From Parcubacteria group bacterium (lineage in GTDB: Bacteria > Patescibacteriota > Minisyncoccia > Phycocordibacterales > 21-14-all-47-15), in NCBI GenBank assembly GCA_016181845.1, contig JACOYO010000008.1, positions 1 to 36,279 of the forward strand: 36,279 nt of DNA, in the 5' to 3' direction. Of the stretch, positions 21,636 through 29,891 are shown piece after piece. The notes below the pieces were generated by a model, which was not told the DNA's origin, did no database searches, and was given only the letters and a program-made list of their open reading frames with translations. Made by a program: the position numbers and the translations under genes. Each line of letters opens with the position of its first letter. Position 1 is the first letter of the stretch.

Positions 21636-24326
21636 ATGAATGAAGAACATGCGACTCCATGGCACGCTATTCCAAAAGAAGAAATCGCGTTCAAATTAAT
21701 GACCGACCTGAAAAATGGGCTTACCGAAAAAGAAGTAGCGCGGCGGCTAGAGCGGCATGGTCCAAACCTTATTGTCGCTGGCAGAAAAAAAACCGTATGG
21801 AAAAGAATCGCAATCCAGTTTAAAAACCCACTGCTATTTATACTTCTTGCGGCAGGAGTAGTAACGATTTTTCTTGGCGCGTTTGTTGATTTTACGGTTA
21901 TCGCCATTGCGGTCATTATCAATGCCGCTATTGGCGTGTTTCAAGAAGAAAAAGCCGACAACGCGTTTGCGAAATTGGCGGAATCGCAAGTATCTTTCAC
22001 TATTGTGGTGCGCGATGAAAAGCGCCGAGTAATTCCGTCAACTGATATAGTGCCCGGGGATGTCATTATTCTTGAGCCGGGCATGACGGTGCCCGCTGAT
22101 TGCCGCATCATATCAACAAAAAATATCTTGCTCAACGAAGCGCCTCTCACTGGCGAATGGCTTCCGGTTGCAAAAAAAAATCTGCCGGTATCGCCAAAAG
22201 CGGCTTTGACGGAAAAGAAAAACATGGTTTGGAAAGGAACGCTTGTCGTATCAGGCACCGCAAGCGTTGTGGTAGTTGCTACCGGCGGGCAAACCGAGTT
22301 TGGCGCTATCGCAAAAGCATTGGACAAACAAAAAAGTGGGCTGACTCCTCTGGAACGAAGCATGCGCCATGTTGCCCGTTTGCTTTCTTTTGTCGCACTT
22401 GCGGTGCTCGTTATTATTTTTATCGCCGGTATCTGGCGCGGCCAGCCGATTTCTGAAATGTTTCTTTTATCAGTGGCGCTTGCGGTGGCTGTAGTACCAG
22501 AAGGATTACCCGCCGCGGTAACTGTAGTGCTTGCGTTTGGGATGGAATCTATCTTGAAGCGGCGTGGACTGGTTAAAAATTTACTTGCCGCGGAGACTTT
22601 GGGAAGCACCACGGTGATTCTTACCGATAAAACCGGCACGATTACCGAAGCGAGAATGCGATTAAAATCAATCACCGCGTACTCGTCGCTTCGGTATGAC
22701 GCCTTTGACGAGCGGCGCAAAAAAGACGAACGTGACATACTTGATATGGCAATACTGTCAAGCGGCGCCTTTATAGAAGGAGACCCTGGATTATCGGCAA
22801 CACAAATAAAAGAAGAAGCGGTACGTGGCACGCCGGTGGAGCGAGCGATTCTCATCGCGGGCTTATATTATGGCATTACACCAGCGTTACTCGCGAAAAA
22901 GAGGCCGACTGTTGACACGCTTGAGTTTCAATCTCAAAACCGATTTTCGGCGGCAATTATAAAAAAAGAAGACGGGAAACGAAGGCTCTACGCGACCGGC
23001 GCGCCGGAACTTTTTTTGAAAAAAGCGACGGCGGTATATAAAAACGGACGGGCGGTTGAAATGACGACGGGTATTCGGCAAACTCTTGAACAACAACTGC
23101 AAAAAATGAGCGGTGCCGGATTTCGTATCGTGGCATCGGGATACGTGGAAACAACGCGCGCTGTTTTTCCGCAAGACGCGAGGATACGTGCCGGCGTCGC
23201 TCCACACTTGCTCGAATCGCTCGTTTTCGGCGGCTTTTTTGCATTTTATGACCCGATTCGCGGCGATGTGAAAGAAGCAATCACAACCGTGCAAAAAGCA
23301 GGCGCGCGCGTCATTATGATTACCGGCGACCAGGCAATTACGGCTCATCAAATTGCCGAGGAAACTGGAATTGACGGACGCGAAGATACGCTTTCCGGCG
23401 ACGAGATAGACGCGCTTACCGACGAAGAATTGGGCAAACGATTAGACAGCTCAAATGTTCTTGCTCGTTTTCTTCCGCATCAAAAACTTCGGGTTGTGGA
23501 ATTATTGAGAAAAAAAGGCGAAGTGGTCGCTATGACTGGCGATGGCATCAATGACGCGCCGGCGCTTCGCGCCGCCCATATCGGATTAGCGCTCGGAAGC
23601 GGAACGGATGTCGCCAAAGAAGCGTCTGATATCATTCTTTTGGACAATGGTTTTGGCGTCATTGCGCATGCCATAGAAGAGGGGAGGCGTATTTTGGATA
23701 ATCTTAAAAAAATTACCATATACTTGCTTTCAACCAATTTCAGCGAAATTTTTGTCATAGCCATATCGCTTTTTATAGGCGCGCCTTTGCCGATTTTGCC
23801 GACACAAATTCTCTGGACCAATATCGTTGAAGAGGGTTTTATGAATTTTGCTTTTGCTTTTGAGCCCGCAGAATCTGATTTGATGATGCGTAATCCGCGC
23901 GCGTCTCACATGAAATATATTTTGACACCGCGTATACGGAAAATTATTTTTGCAATGGGATTGATTACCGGCTCGTATCTGGTTATGTTATATCTCACGC
24001 TTCTTATGCTGGAATTGCCGATTGAAAAAATCCGGACACTGGTCTTTGCCGCGGTGTCAATTGATTCTATTTTTTTCTCGCTTTCCTTAAAAAATCTTCA
24101 TTCCCCGATATGGCGCATCAATCTTTTTAACAACAAATATCTTCTCGGAGCTCTCGCGTTTAGCGTGTGCGCGTTATTATTGGCATTGTTTTTTGAGCCA
24201 TTGCAAATTCTTCTTTCGCTTGTCCAGCTTTCTATTTTAGATATGGTTCTCATTTTAGGCATCGGATTTCTTAATTTATTTACCATAGAACTTCTGAAAT
24301 ATAGATTATTTGGAAAAGGTCATTAA
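21636..24326 (+). CDS. P2-type cation-transporting ATPase
   Basis: The 896-residue pump has the full P-type layout: an N-terminal cation-ATPase domain, an actuator loop with APLTGE, M4 with PEGLP (Glu289), the phosphorylation motif DKTGT (Asp331), MITGDQ, and TGDGINDAP (634-642), then a C-terminal six-helix bundle. It resembles bacterial Ca2+ pumps: M5 STNFSEIF keeps the Asn and Glu of the calcium site. M6 reads WTNIVEEGFMN where Ca2+ pumps have N..TDG, so Thr and Asp are both Glu. The ion is therefore uncertain. The ATG at 21636 is preferred because its promoter and the nrdJ terminator lie between it and the upstream in-frame start. Confidence 0.9.
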   Translation: MNEEHATPWHAIPKEEIAFKLMTDLKNGLTEKEVARRLERHGPNLIVAGRKKTVWKRIAIQFKNPLLFILLAAGVVTIFLGAFVDFTVIAIAVIINAAIGVFQEEKADNAFAKLAESQVSFTIVVRDEKRRVIPSTDIVPGDVIILEPGMTVPADCRIISTKNILLNEAPLTGEWLPVAKKNLPVSPKAALTEKKNMVWKGTLVVSGTASVVVVATGGQTEFGAIAKALDKQKSGLTPLERSMRHVARLLSFVALAVLVIIFIAGIWRGQPISEMFLLSVALAVAVVPEGLPAAVTVVLAFGMESILKRRGLVKNLLAAETLGSTTVILTDKTGTITEARMRLKSITAYSSLRYDAFDERRKKDERDILDMAILSSGAFIEGDPGLSATQIKEEAVRGTPVERAILIAGLYYGITPALLAKKRPTVDTLEFQSQNRFSAAIIKKEDGKRRLYATGAPELFLKKATAVYKNGRAVEMTTGIRQTLEQQLQKMSGAGFRIVASGYVETTRAVFPQDARIRAGVAPHLLESLVFGGFFAFYDPIRGDVKEAITTVQKAGARVIMITGDQAITAHQIAEETGIDGREDTLSGDEIDALTDEELGKRLDSSNVLARFLPHQKLRVVELLRKKGEVVAMTGDGINDAPALRAAHIGLALGSGTDVAKEASDIILLDNGFGVIAHAIEEGRRILDNLKKITIYLLSTNFSEIFVIAISLFIGAPLPILPTQILWTNIVEEGFMNFAFAFEPAESDLMMRNPRASHMKYILTPRIRKIIFAMGLITGSYLVMLYLTLLMLELPIEKIRTLVFAAVSIDSIFFSLSLKNLHSPIWRINLFNNKYLLGALAFSVCALLLALFFEPLQILLSLVQLSILDMVLILGIGFLNLFTIELLKYRLFGKGH

Positions 24327-24352
24327 AAGCGCCATATAGTTGCTTGGCATGC

Positions 24353-24358
24353 TATAAT
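24353..24358 (+). promoter_or_regulatory. Extended -10 box of rmuC
   Basis: TGCTATAAT is an extended -10. The ATG at 24393 is 34 bases further on, so this transcript has a short leader, unlike most genes here. Confidence 0.5.
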
Positions 24359-24392
24359 CAAACATTATAAGTTTCGTTAGAAATTAACTTGG

Positions 24393-25484
24393 ATGAATAC
24401 AGCATTTATTATTTCCATAAGTATTGTGGGTGGGATTGCTCTTGGCGGACTGGTCATTTGGCTTATTATCCGCGCCCATATGAGGAGAGAGAAAGAAGAC
24501 AACGGCAAAAACGACCAAAGTTTTATCATGCTTCAAAATCAGATGGGGGAGCTTGCGCGCACGCTTGACCAAAAGCTCGGCGAATCGTCGCGCTCAATGC
24601 ACGACGCCGTGCGCGTGCAATTTAGCGAATCGCAGAAGCTTATACGCGATATCACCGAGCAGATTACTCATGTCAAAGAAACAAACCGTCAGGTTATAAG
24701 TGTTGCCGACCAATTAAAATCGCTTCAAAACACGCTTCAGAATCCAAAACAGCGCGGGGTGCTCGGGGAATATTATCTTGATACGGTGCTAAAAAATGTG
24801 CTTCCGCCGGAACATTACAAACTGCAATACGGATTTGCAAACGGCGACATCGTTGACGCTGTCATCTTTTTTGACCGCGCGCGCACAGCAAAACTTCTGC
24901 CGATTGATTCAAAATTTTCGCTTGAAAATTATAATCGTCTCATAGAAGAATCACCTGGACCGGAACGAGACCGCGTGGAAAAACTTTTCGTGCAGGATAT
25001 TAAAAACCGTATTGATGAAACGAGCAAATATATCCGCCCAAAAGAAGGGACGCTTGATTACGCGTTTATGTTTATTCCTTCCGAGGCGATTTATTACGAT
25101 TTGCTCGTCAATAAAGTGGGAGCGATAAAAAGTTCAACCCGCGATTTGATAGAATACGCCTTCGGCAAACATGTCATTATTACGTCGCCGACCTCTTTTA
25201 TGGCGTATTTGCAGACGGTGCTTCAGGGTCTGCGCGCGCTTCAGATAGAAGAGTCGGCAAAAGAAATCCGCACGCACGTGGAAGAATTGGGACGCCACAT
25301 CGGCGCGTACGAGCAGTTTATGCAGAAGCTCGGCAACTCGCTCGGCACGACGGTCAATCACTACAATACCGCCCACAAAGAGCTCAAAAAGATAGACAAA
25401 GACGTCATGCGCATCACCGGCGCCAAAGATTCAATCGGCATTGAGCCGGTGGTGTTGGAGAAGCCACTGGTTGAAGAAGAATAA
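24393..25484 (+). CDS. rmuC: RmuC-family DNA recombination protein
   Basis: The 363-residue product has one N-terminal membrane segment (4-27), a coiled-coil region (about 45-120), and the RmuC nuclease-like domain: KQRGVLGEYYLDTVLKNVLP, VDAVIFFDR, LLPIDSKFSLENYNRL, and TLDYAFMFIPSEAIYYDLL. RmuC proteins limit DNA inversions and rearrangements at repeats; the domain belongs to the PD-(D/E)xK class. A rearrangement limiter is noteworthy in a window so rich in palindromes, but the link is speculation. Confidence 0.92.
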   Translation: MNTAFIISISIVGGIALGGLVIWLIIRAHMRREKEDNGKNDQSFIMLQNQMGELARTLDQKLGESSRSMHDAVRVQFSESQKLIRDITEQITHVKETNRQVISVADQLKSLQNTLQNPKQRGVLGEYYLDTVLKNVLPPEHYKLQYGFANGDIVDAVIFFDRARTAKLLPIDSKFSLENYNRLIEESPGPERDRVEKLFVQDIKNRIDETSKYIRPKEGTLDYAFMFIPSEAIYYDLLVNKVGAIKSSTRDLIEYAFGKHVIITSPTSFMAYLQTVLQGLRALQIEESAKEIRTHVEELGRHIGAYEQFMQKLGNSLGTTVNHYNTAHKELKKIDKDVMRITGAKDSIGIEPVVLEKPLVEEE

Positions 25485-25504
25485 AGTCGGTATTGTTTGG
25501 GAAC

Positions 25505-25560
25505 ATGTTTGGGAACTTAGTTCCAAAGAAACGGGAATGTTTGGGAACTTAGTTTCCAAG
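25505..25560. repeat. Tandem imperfect palindromes behind rmuC
   Basis: Two copies of TTTGGGAACTTAGTT(T)CCA occur in direct order, ending near 25521 and 25556. They share the core of the palindrome at 10421-10440. Confidence 0.55.
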
Positions 25561-25568
25561 AAACTTTT

Positions 25569-25596
25569 TTGCGTTTTTATAAAAAAATGGTATGCT
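25569..25596 (+). promoter_or_regulatory. Promoter of tRNA-Glu
   Basis: TTGCGT (25569-25574), a 16-base spacer and TATGCT (25591-25596). A 6-bp hairpin TCTGCA/TGCAGA with TTTTTT follows at 25605-25630, directly after the expected start, and could attenuate transcription. Confidence 0.45.
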
Positions 25597-25637
25597 AAAA
25601 ATAATTCTGCAGTTTTATGCAGAGTTTTTTAGTGACT

Positions 25638-25655
25638 GGCCCTCTATCGTCTAAC
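25638..25655 (+). repeat. Extra copy of the tRNA-Glu 5' end
   Basis: GGCCCTCTATCGTCTAAC repeats the first 17 bases of the tRNA (25675-25691) with one inserted C, 37 bp upstream. Confidence 0.7.
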
Positions 25656-25674
25656 CAAGTTAATAGTAATACAT

Positions 25675-25746
25675 GGCCCTATCGTCTAACGGTTAGGACA
25701 TCGGCTTTTCAAGCCGGTAATCCGGGTTCGATTCCCGGTAGGGTCA
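25675..25746 (+). tRNA. tRNA-Glu(UUC)
   Basis: The acceptor stem is GGCCCTA/TAGGGTC with one G-U pair, and the discriminator is A. The anticodon arm is TCGGC-TTTTCAA-GCCGG, giving anticodon UUC. The T arm is CCGGG-TTCGATT-CCCGG. CCA is not encoded. The gene is followed at once by an inverted copy of its own 3' end. Confidence 0.95.
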
Positions 25747-25906
25747 AAAATGCAGCGAAGCGAAATTTTTGACCCTAAGCGAGACAACTGCTTGTCTCGC
25801 GTCCGGGAATCGAAAACCTTTGCGTTATTTATGAAGAGCTTTGCTCTGAATAAATCGCAAAGGTATACTGTTCTCGTAGAGAAAGATTCCCGGTAGGGTC
25901 AAAAAT
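25747..25906 (+). repeat. tRNA-tail structured element following tRNA-Glu
   Basis: In order: an inverted copy of the tRNA end (25765-25777 against 25739-25751, 13 bp), a 9-bp hairpin with 4-nt loop (25779-25800), an inverted T-arm half (25803-25811), GAAAA, a stem CCTTTGCG/CGCAAAGG (25817-25824 with 25856-25863) around an inner hairpin, TATACTGTT, the hairpin TTCTC-GTA-GAGAA, and a direct 22-nt exact copy of 25730-25751 at 25885-25906. The inverted T-arm half pairs over 9 bp with this copy. The order of stems equals that behind tRNA-Asn. Confidence 0.65.
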
Positions 25907-25954
25907 TGCACGCAGGTAAAGCAGGTAAACTGCTTTACCTGCGTGCAATTTTTG
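25900..25954. repeat. 25-bp perfect inverted repeat
   Basis: Arms 25900-25924 and 25930-25954 are fully complementary around a GTAAA loop. The left arm begins inside the direct copy of the tRNA-Glu 3' end. It may end the tRNA transcript. Confidence 0.75.
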
Positions 25955-26173
25955 AAACTGCAGCCATGTCGCTCTGCGACAGGCGAGGCGGGGTCGCGAG
26001 CACTTAGCAGATTGCGAGGAACCGAAGCAATATGCTTAGTGACTTGTGACCAAGAAAAATTAGACAAGCGAAGCGAGTACGATACGAAACCTGTACTGTT
26101 CCTGTAAGGAAAGATTCCTGTCATTTCCGTCAGGAAAAATATTTGTGACCAAGCAAAATTAATTTTTCCCACC
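25955..26173. repeat. Third core copy of the tRNA-tail element, degenerate
   Basis: GATACGAAACCTGTACTGTT at 26081-26100 matches the tRNA-Asn element with one change, and is followed by TTCCT-GTA-AGGAA and GATTCC like the others. The TGTGACCAAG-AAAATT sequence flanks it twice (26045 and 26144). No tRNA gene is nearby except tRNA-Glu upstream. No ORF is evident. Confidence 0.45.
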
Positions 26174-26203
26174 AAAAACCTTTCGATATATCGAAAGGTT
26201 TTT
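26174..26203. terminator. 30-bp perfect palindrome, probable bidirectional terminator
   Basis: AAAAACCTTTCGATA is followed directly by its reverse complement, giving TTTTT at the end on both strands. A further hairpin of 13-bp arms lies at 26231-26259, behind the methyltransferase gene. Confidence 0.6.
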
Positions 26204-26300
26204 GAGAGAGTATGTGGATAATAATGAAATAAATGTTGGACATCGGATGTCCAACATTTCTAATTTGCCATTTTTTGTCGTATTCATGATTTTTACATTA

Positions 26301-27176
26301 TCATTTTTCTTTCCCAAAATTAACATTGCAAAACTGCGCCGTTGAAATCACCCGTCCCATATTTTCTTCTTGAAGCGCGAGCTCGCCGCTTGATATAAGC
26401 GGGTTCATATCCGCAAAAATTTCATCGCATAATTGATGGAGCGATAGGGAAGACGCGCGTACAGCGTACGAGGTGAGCATCACGAATCCTTCACTGTCTT
26501 CTTTTAATAACGCGCGGCAATCGCGAAGTAACGCCGGTAAATCATCAAAGAAATTCCACACTTCATTCTTAGCGCCGCGACCGAATTTTGGCGGGTCTAA
26601 TAAAATAACATCATATTTTTGTCCGCGCCGTATTTCCCGAGCAACAAATTTTTGCGCGTCATCGCATATGAAGCGAATTGGCGCGCTTTCAAGCCCGGAA
26701 AGTTTTTGATTTTCTTTTGCCCACTCAATCGCTTTTTTTGACGCGTCTACGTGTGTTACTTCAGCACCAGCCTCTGCCGCGAAAAGAGAGGCAACTCCGG
26801 TGTAAGCAAAAAGATTGAGCGCTTTCGCATTTTGCATTTGCGCTACGCGTCGGGAAATTAAATCCCAATGAGCCGCTTGTTCCGGGAAAAATCCAAGATG
26901 CCGAAAAGAGGTAATCCTGCCTAGAAATTTTACCGAAGCGTATGATGTTTCCCATGCAGTTAATGGCTCGCCTCGGAAACGCCAATTTCCGCTCTCTCGC
27001 TCGTCTTCACCTGTAAATATCGCATCTGCCTCCTGCCACGCGCGCGCTAGCAATTTCTGATTCCACATTGCTTGCTGTTCCGGCCGGTCTATCACGTACT
27101 TGCCAAATCGTTCAAGCTTTCTGCCATTGCCGCTGTCCAAAAGAGCGTATTCGCTCCAATTTTTGGTGATGAACAT
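26301..27176 (-). CDS. Class I SAM-dependent methyltransferase, RlmI/RlmK-like
   Basis: The 291-residue protein (from ATG 27176) has a SAM-binding LNLFAYTGVASLFAAEAGAEVTHVD, cited in part, with acidic loop VDASKKAIEWAKEN, CDDAQKF, and the motif LLDPPKFGRG. DPPKF is the pattern of the rRNA m5C/m2G enzymes RlmI and RlmK, so an rRNA target is likely but not certain. Other starts are a TTG at 27215 and a GTG at 27206; the ATG is preferred because NWSEYALLDSGNG.KLER is the expected beginning of this family. It lies directly behind trxB and could be co-transcribed. Confidence 0.85.
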   Translation of the reverse strand: MFITKNWSEYALLDSGNGRKLERFGKYVIDRPEQQAMWNQKLLARAWQEADAIFTGEDERESGNWRFRGEPLTAWETSYASVKFLGRITSFRHLGFFPEQAAHWDLISRRVAQMQNAKALNLFAYTGVASLFAAEAGAEVTHVDASKKAIEWAKENQKLSGLESAPIRFICDDAQKFVAREIRRGQKYDVILLDPPKFGRGAKNEVWNFFDDLPALLRDCRALLKEDSEGFVMLTSYAVRASSLSLHQLCDEIFADMNPLISSGELALQEENMGRVISTAQFCNVNFGKEK

Positions 27177-27215
27177 TCGTAAGATATTTGAAGTATCTTT
27201 ATCCACGATAGTCAA

Positions 27216-28148
27216 TTATTTTCCGTGCAAGTGAAGATAAATATCTTCTATGGCGCGGACTCCGTCTCCGGCGGAAATATTATTTTGATGATAGAGCACG
27301 TTTGTGCAGTCACCGGCCGCCCAAATGCCTTTGTCTGATGTCTGCTGTGTCCAAGGGTCAATTTTTATAGCACCGAATTCATTCACATCAACAATATCTT
27401 TCACAAAATCGGTGGTCGGCACCGCCCCGATTTCTACAAACAATCCACCTATCGGCAATTCCTTTTCCTCGCCTGTTTTTTTATTTTTGTATACAACCGC
27501 GCTTATAAATTGCCCGCCTTTGATTGCGGTCGGTTCGGTATTGGTAAGCGCCTTCATCTTTGGATTTTTAAGCACCTTTTCAACTGTTATCGGATCTGCT
27601 TTTGAAAATTCTTCTCCGCGGTGAAAAAGGGTTACACTTTTTGCGTACGCGAGAAGCTGTGCGGCTGTCTCAAAACCGGCATTGCCTCCGCCGACTACCG
27701 CCACGTCTTTCCCCGCAAAAAGAGGTCCGTCGCATGAAGCGCAGTAGCTGATACCTTTATTATTAAATTGTTCTGCTCCTGGAATCTCAAGCTTTCTACG
27801 ATGGCTTCCTGTTGCCACAAGCACCCCGCGCGTTTCAAAAGCACCTTTGTCGGCAATGACGAGAAATCCATCAGTATCGTTTTTTTTCTCCACTTTCAGA
27901 GCTTTTGCGCCGATAGTCGTCTCCAGCGAATCGTCCGCGTAAGAAAGCAAATGCTCTTTTAGCTGACGCGCCAATTCTTCGCCTTTGATAGACGGCGTTC
28001 CTATCCAATTTTGAATTTCTTCAGAAACAATAGATTGTCCGCCGATTTCCGGTGCAATAAGCATTGTTTTTAATTTTTTTCGCGCCGCATAAATTCCGGC
28101 GCTTACTCCCGCCGGCCCGCCGCCTAAAATAATGAGGTCATAGAGCAT
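27216..28148 (-). CDS. trxB: Thioredoxin reductase (FAD/NADPH)
   Basis: The 310-residue flavoenzyme reduces thioredoxin. It has the FAD loop LIILGGGPAGVSAGIYAAR, the redox pair CASC (in YCASCDGPLF), the NADPH loop VVGGGNAGFETA, and WAAGDCTN near the end. The ATG at 28148 is chosen because the family starts directly before the FAD loop; the longer frame runs into the repeat at 28177. It could reduce the C-terminal cysteines of NrdJ through thioredoxin, though no thioredoxin gene is visible. Confidence 0.94.
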   Translation of the reverse strand: MLYDLIILGGGPAGVSAGIYAARKKLKTMLIAPEIGGQSIVSEEIQNWIGTPSIKGEELARQLKEHLLSYADDSLETTIGAKALKVEKKNDTDGFLVIADKGAFETRGVLVATGSHRRKLEIPGAEQFNNKGISYCASCDGPLFAGKDVAVVGGGNAGFETAAQLLAYAKSVTLFHRGEEFSKADPITVEKVLKNPKMKALTNTEPTAIKGGQFISAVVYKNKKTGEEKELPIGGLFVEIGAVPTTDFVKDIVDVNEFGAIKIDPWTQQTSDKGIWAAGDCTNVLYHQNNISAGDGVRAIEDIYLHLHGK

Positions 28149-28176
28149 AAATATATAAGGATTAAATTTAGTAACG

Positions 28177-28306
28177 AGACGTCCGACCTCTGACGTAGTA
28201 ATTATTTTATTTGTTGCCAATGCCGATGTTTTACTACCGCAGAGGTCGGACGTCTAAATGGCCAATGCCGATGTTTTACCACCGCAGAGGTCGGACGTCT
28301 AAATGG
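28177..28306. repeat. 79-bp palindromic-ended repeat, copy 1, with a tandem 45-bp duplication
   Basis: The unit 28177-28255 begins AGACGTCCGACCTCTGA and ends CAGAGGTCGGACGTCT. Its interior is in the opposite orientation to the copies at 34059 and 35005. The last 45 bp are duplicated in tandem (28217-28261 and 28262-28306) with one difference. It lies just upstream of trxB. Confidence 0.8.
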
Positions 28307-28332
28307 CCAAATTCAGTATACCATACAAAAAT

Positions 28333-28422
28333 AAAGGTTCCTCGCTAGCCTACTGCGAGGTATTTAATTGGAACTCGCTTCGTCGTACTCTCCCGATGCC
28401 AAGCATCTGGGTATTAACCTTT
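28333..28422. other. Possible structured RNA or element relic
   Basis: An outer stem AAAGGTT/AACCTTT (28333-28339 with 28416-28422) encloses hairpins CCTCGC/GCGAGG (28340-28360) and CCCGATGC/GCATCTGGG (28392-28411), forming a multi-branch layout. A 13-bp inverted repeat with a 2-nt loop follows at 28440-28467. The stretch from trxB to ftsZ (28149-28540) holds no ORF I can support. Confidence 0.35.
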
Positions 28423-28540
28423 GTTAGCTCCTCGGCTCGGTAATGCAAAAGCAAGCTTTTGCATTACGCTCGCTCTACGTCGCTAATAAAAACCCCTCCG
28501 CGTAAATTGGATGTGTTTTTATTTTAAGTTTTTTAAGTTA

Positions 28541-29740
28541 TTATTTTTTATTTCTTCGCAAGAATGCCGGTACTGCAGCCCAATCGTCATCATCCGCCTC
28601 AATGATGGTTTTTTCTTTGCTTTCTTTATGCGGCTGGGCTGTCGCCACAGACGGCAGTGAATTATGAATTGCTTCCTTTTTGTTTTCTCCGTGATTGGCT
28701 GTCTGTGGAGGTTGTTTTGCCGATGAACTAAAAGAAAAAAGAGGAGAAGCGCCGCTGTTGCTTGAGCCGTTTTCTGGAAATCCCGAAGCGATAACCGTAA
28801 CTTTGATTTCTTTTTTATTAAGACGGTCATCTTTAATAGCGCCAAAAATAACTTTTGCTTCTTTGTCTATTGATTCGGTGATAGTTTTTGCCGCCTCGTT
28901 TATTTCATTCAAAGTGAGGTCGTCTCCTCCGGCAATGGCAAACAAAACACCCTTCGCGCCAGTAATAGAGAGGTCAAGAAGCGGGGAATTGACCGCTAAT
29001 TTTGCGGCATCTTCGGCGCGCTTTTCACCGGAACTATATCCAATGCCCATCAATGCCGAACCGGCATCTTTCAAAATTGCTCTTATGTCTGCAAAATCAA
29101 CATTGATAATTCCAGGCGTGGTAATCAAATCAGAAATACCTTCCACTGCCTGACGCAAAATATCATCACACATGGCAAACGCCGCGAGCGCTGTTGTCTC
29201 TTTCTGAATAGCCGCGAGCAGACGGTCATTTGGCACCGTAATAAGCGCGTCAACTTCTTTGCTCAATCGTTCTATACCATCGTTTGCGATGCGTGTGCGT
29301 TGCGCTCCTTCAAAAAAGAACGGCCGCGTGACGACTCCTACCGTGAGCGCACCAAGCTCTCGCGCCTTTTTTGCGATAATCGGCGCCGCACCCGTGCCGG
29401 TGCCTCCTCCCATACCGCAAGTGATGAACACCATATCCGCGCCTTTGATGACGCTTTGAATTTCTTCAAGTGTTTCTTCGGCGGCGCGCTGGCCCACTTC
29501 AGGATTCATGCCGGCCCCCAACCCTTTGGTCAGGTTTTTGCCAATGTGGATTTTTTTCTTTGCCAATGAATTATGGAGATCTTGCGCGTCAGTGTTGACG
29601 GCAATAAATTCAACTCCTTTTACCTGCGAATTAACCATATGATTCACGGCATTTTTCCCTGAACCGCCAACGCCAATCACCTTGATTCGCGCGAATGCTT
29701 CTACGTCTGGATGTACTTTTGGCATATAAATTGAGCTCAT
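28541..29740 (-). CDS. ftsZ: Cell division GTPase FtsZ
   Basis: The 399-residue tubulin homologue forms the division ring. Present are KVIGVGGSGKNAVNHM, the nucleotide signature GGGTGTGAAP, TRPFFFEGAQR, the T7-loop region NVDFADIRAIL, a variable linker (about 325-380) and the C-terminal peptide DWAAVPAFLRR that docks on FtsA. The order ftsA then ftsZ is normal, but here about 390 bp and an opposite-strand peptide gene separate them. No leaderless-type -10 box is obvious upstream. Confidence 0.97.
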   Translation of the reverse strand: MSSIYMPKVHPDVEAFARIKVIGVGGSGKNAVNHMVNSQVKGVEFIAVNTDAQDLHNSLAKKKIHIGKNLTKGLGAGMNPEVGQRAAEETLEEIQSVIKGADMVFITCGMGGGTGTGAAPIIAKKARELGALTVGVVTRPFFFEGAQRTRIANDGIERLSKEVDALITVPNDRLLAAIQKETTALAAFAMCDDILRQAVEGISDLITTPGIINVDFADIRAILKDAGSALMGIGYSSGEKRAEDAAKLAVNSPLLDLSITGAKGVLFAIAGGDDLTLNEINEAAKTITESIDKEAKVIFGAIKDDRLNKKEIKVTVIASGFPENGSSNSGASPLFSFSSSAKQPPQTANHGENKKEAIHNSLPSVATAQPHKESKEKTIIEADDDDWAAVPAFLRRNKK

Positions 29741-29803
29741 TAAACAGGGATTTTGTCCCTTTGATATTAAAAGATACTAACAGAAAAAAACAAAAAGAAA
29801 ACC

Positions 29804-29831
29804 TTGACAGATATAATAGATTTGTTATGTA
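29804..29831 (+). promoter_or_regulatory. Promoter of the 53-aa membrane peptide
   Basis: A perfect TTGACA (29804-29809) precedes a -10-like TATAGA about 19 bases on. The leader to the ATG at 29892 is about 55 bases and carries AAGGAG. Confidence 0.45.
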
Positions 29832-29891
29832 TAGATACAAGAAAAGACACGTTATTTGAAAATAAAAAAACGCGCGTGGAAGGAGTATGCT

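Noticed and set aside
21941-22855. 304-aa minus-strand ORF opposite the cation ATPase
   Set aside because: It is antisense to a gene with all P-type ATPase motifs, rich in Ser/Thr/Arg as mirror frames are.
25803-25906. Hammerhead-type ribozyme in the tRNA-tail element
   Set aside because: The GAAA and three-stem layout suggested it, but the required CUGANGA core is absent (CUGUUCU instead).
25730-25906. Simple att sites of an integrated phage or plasmid
   Set aside because: The direct copies of the tRNA end are only about 155-166 bp apart, with no integrase, and enclose inverted copies with conserved stems, so a plain att pair does not explain them.
28177-28306. CRISPR array
   Set aside because: Only two tandem 45-bp units without unique spacers and no cas genes nearby.
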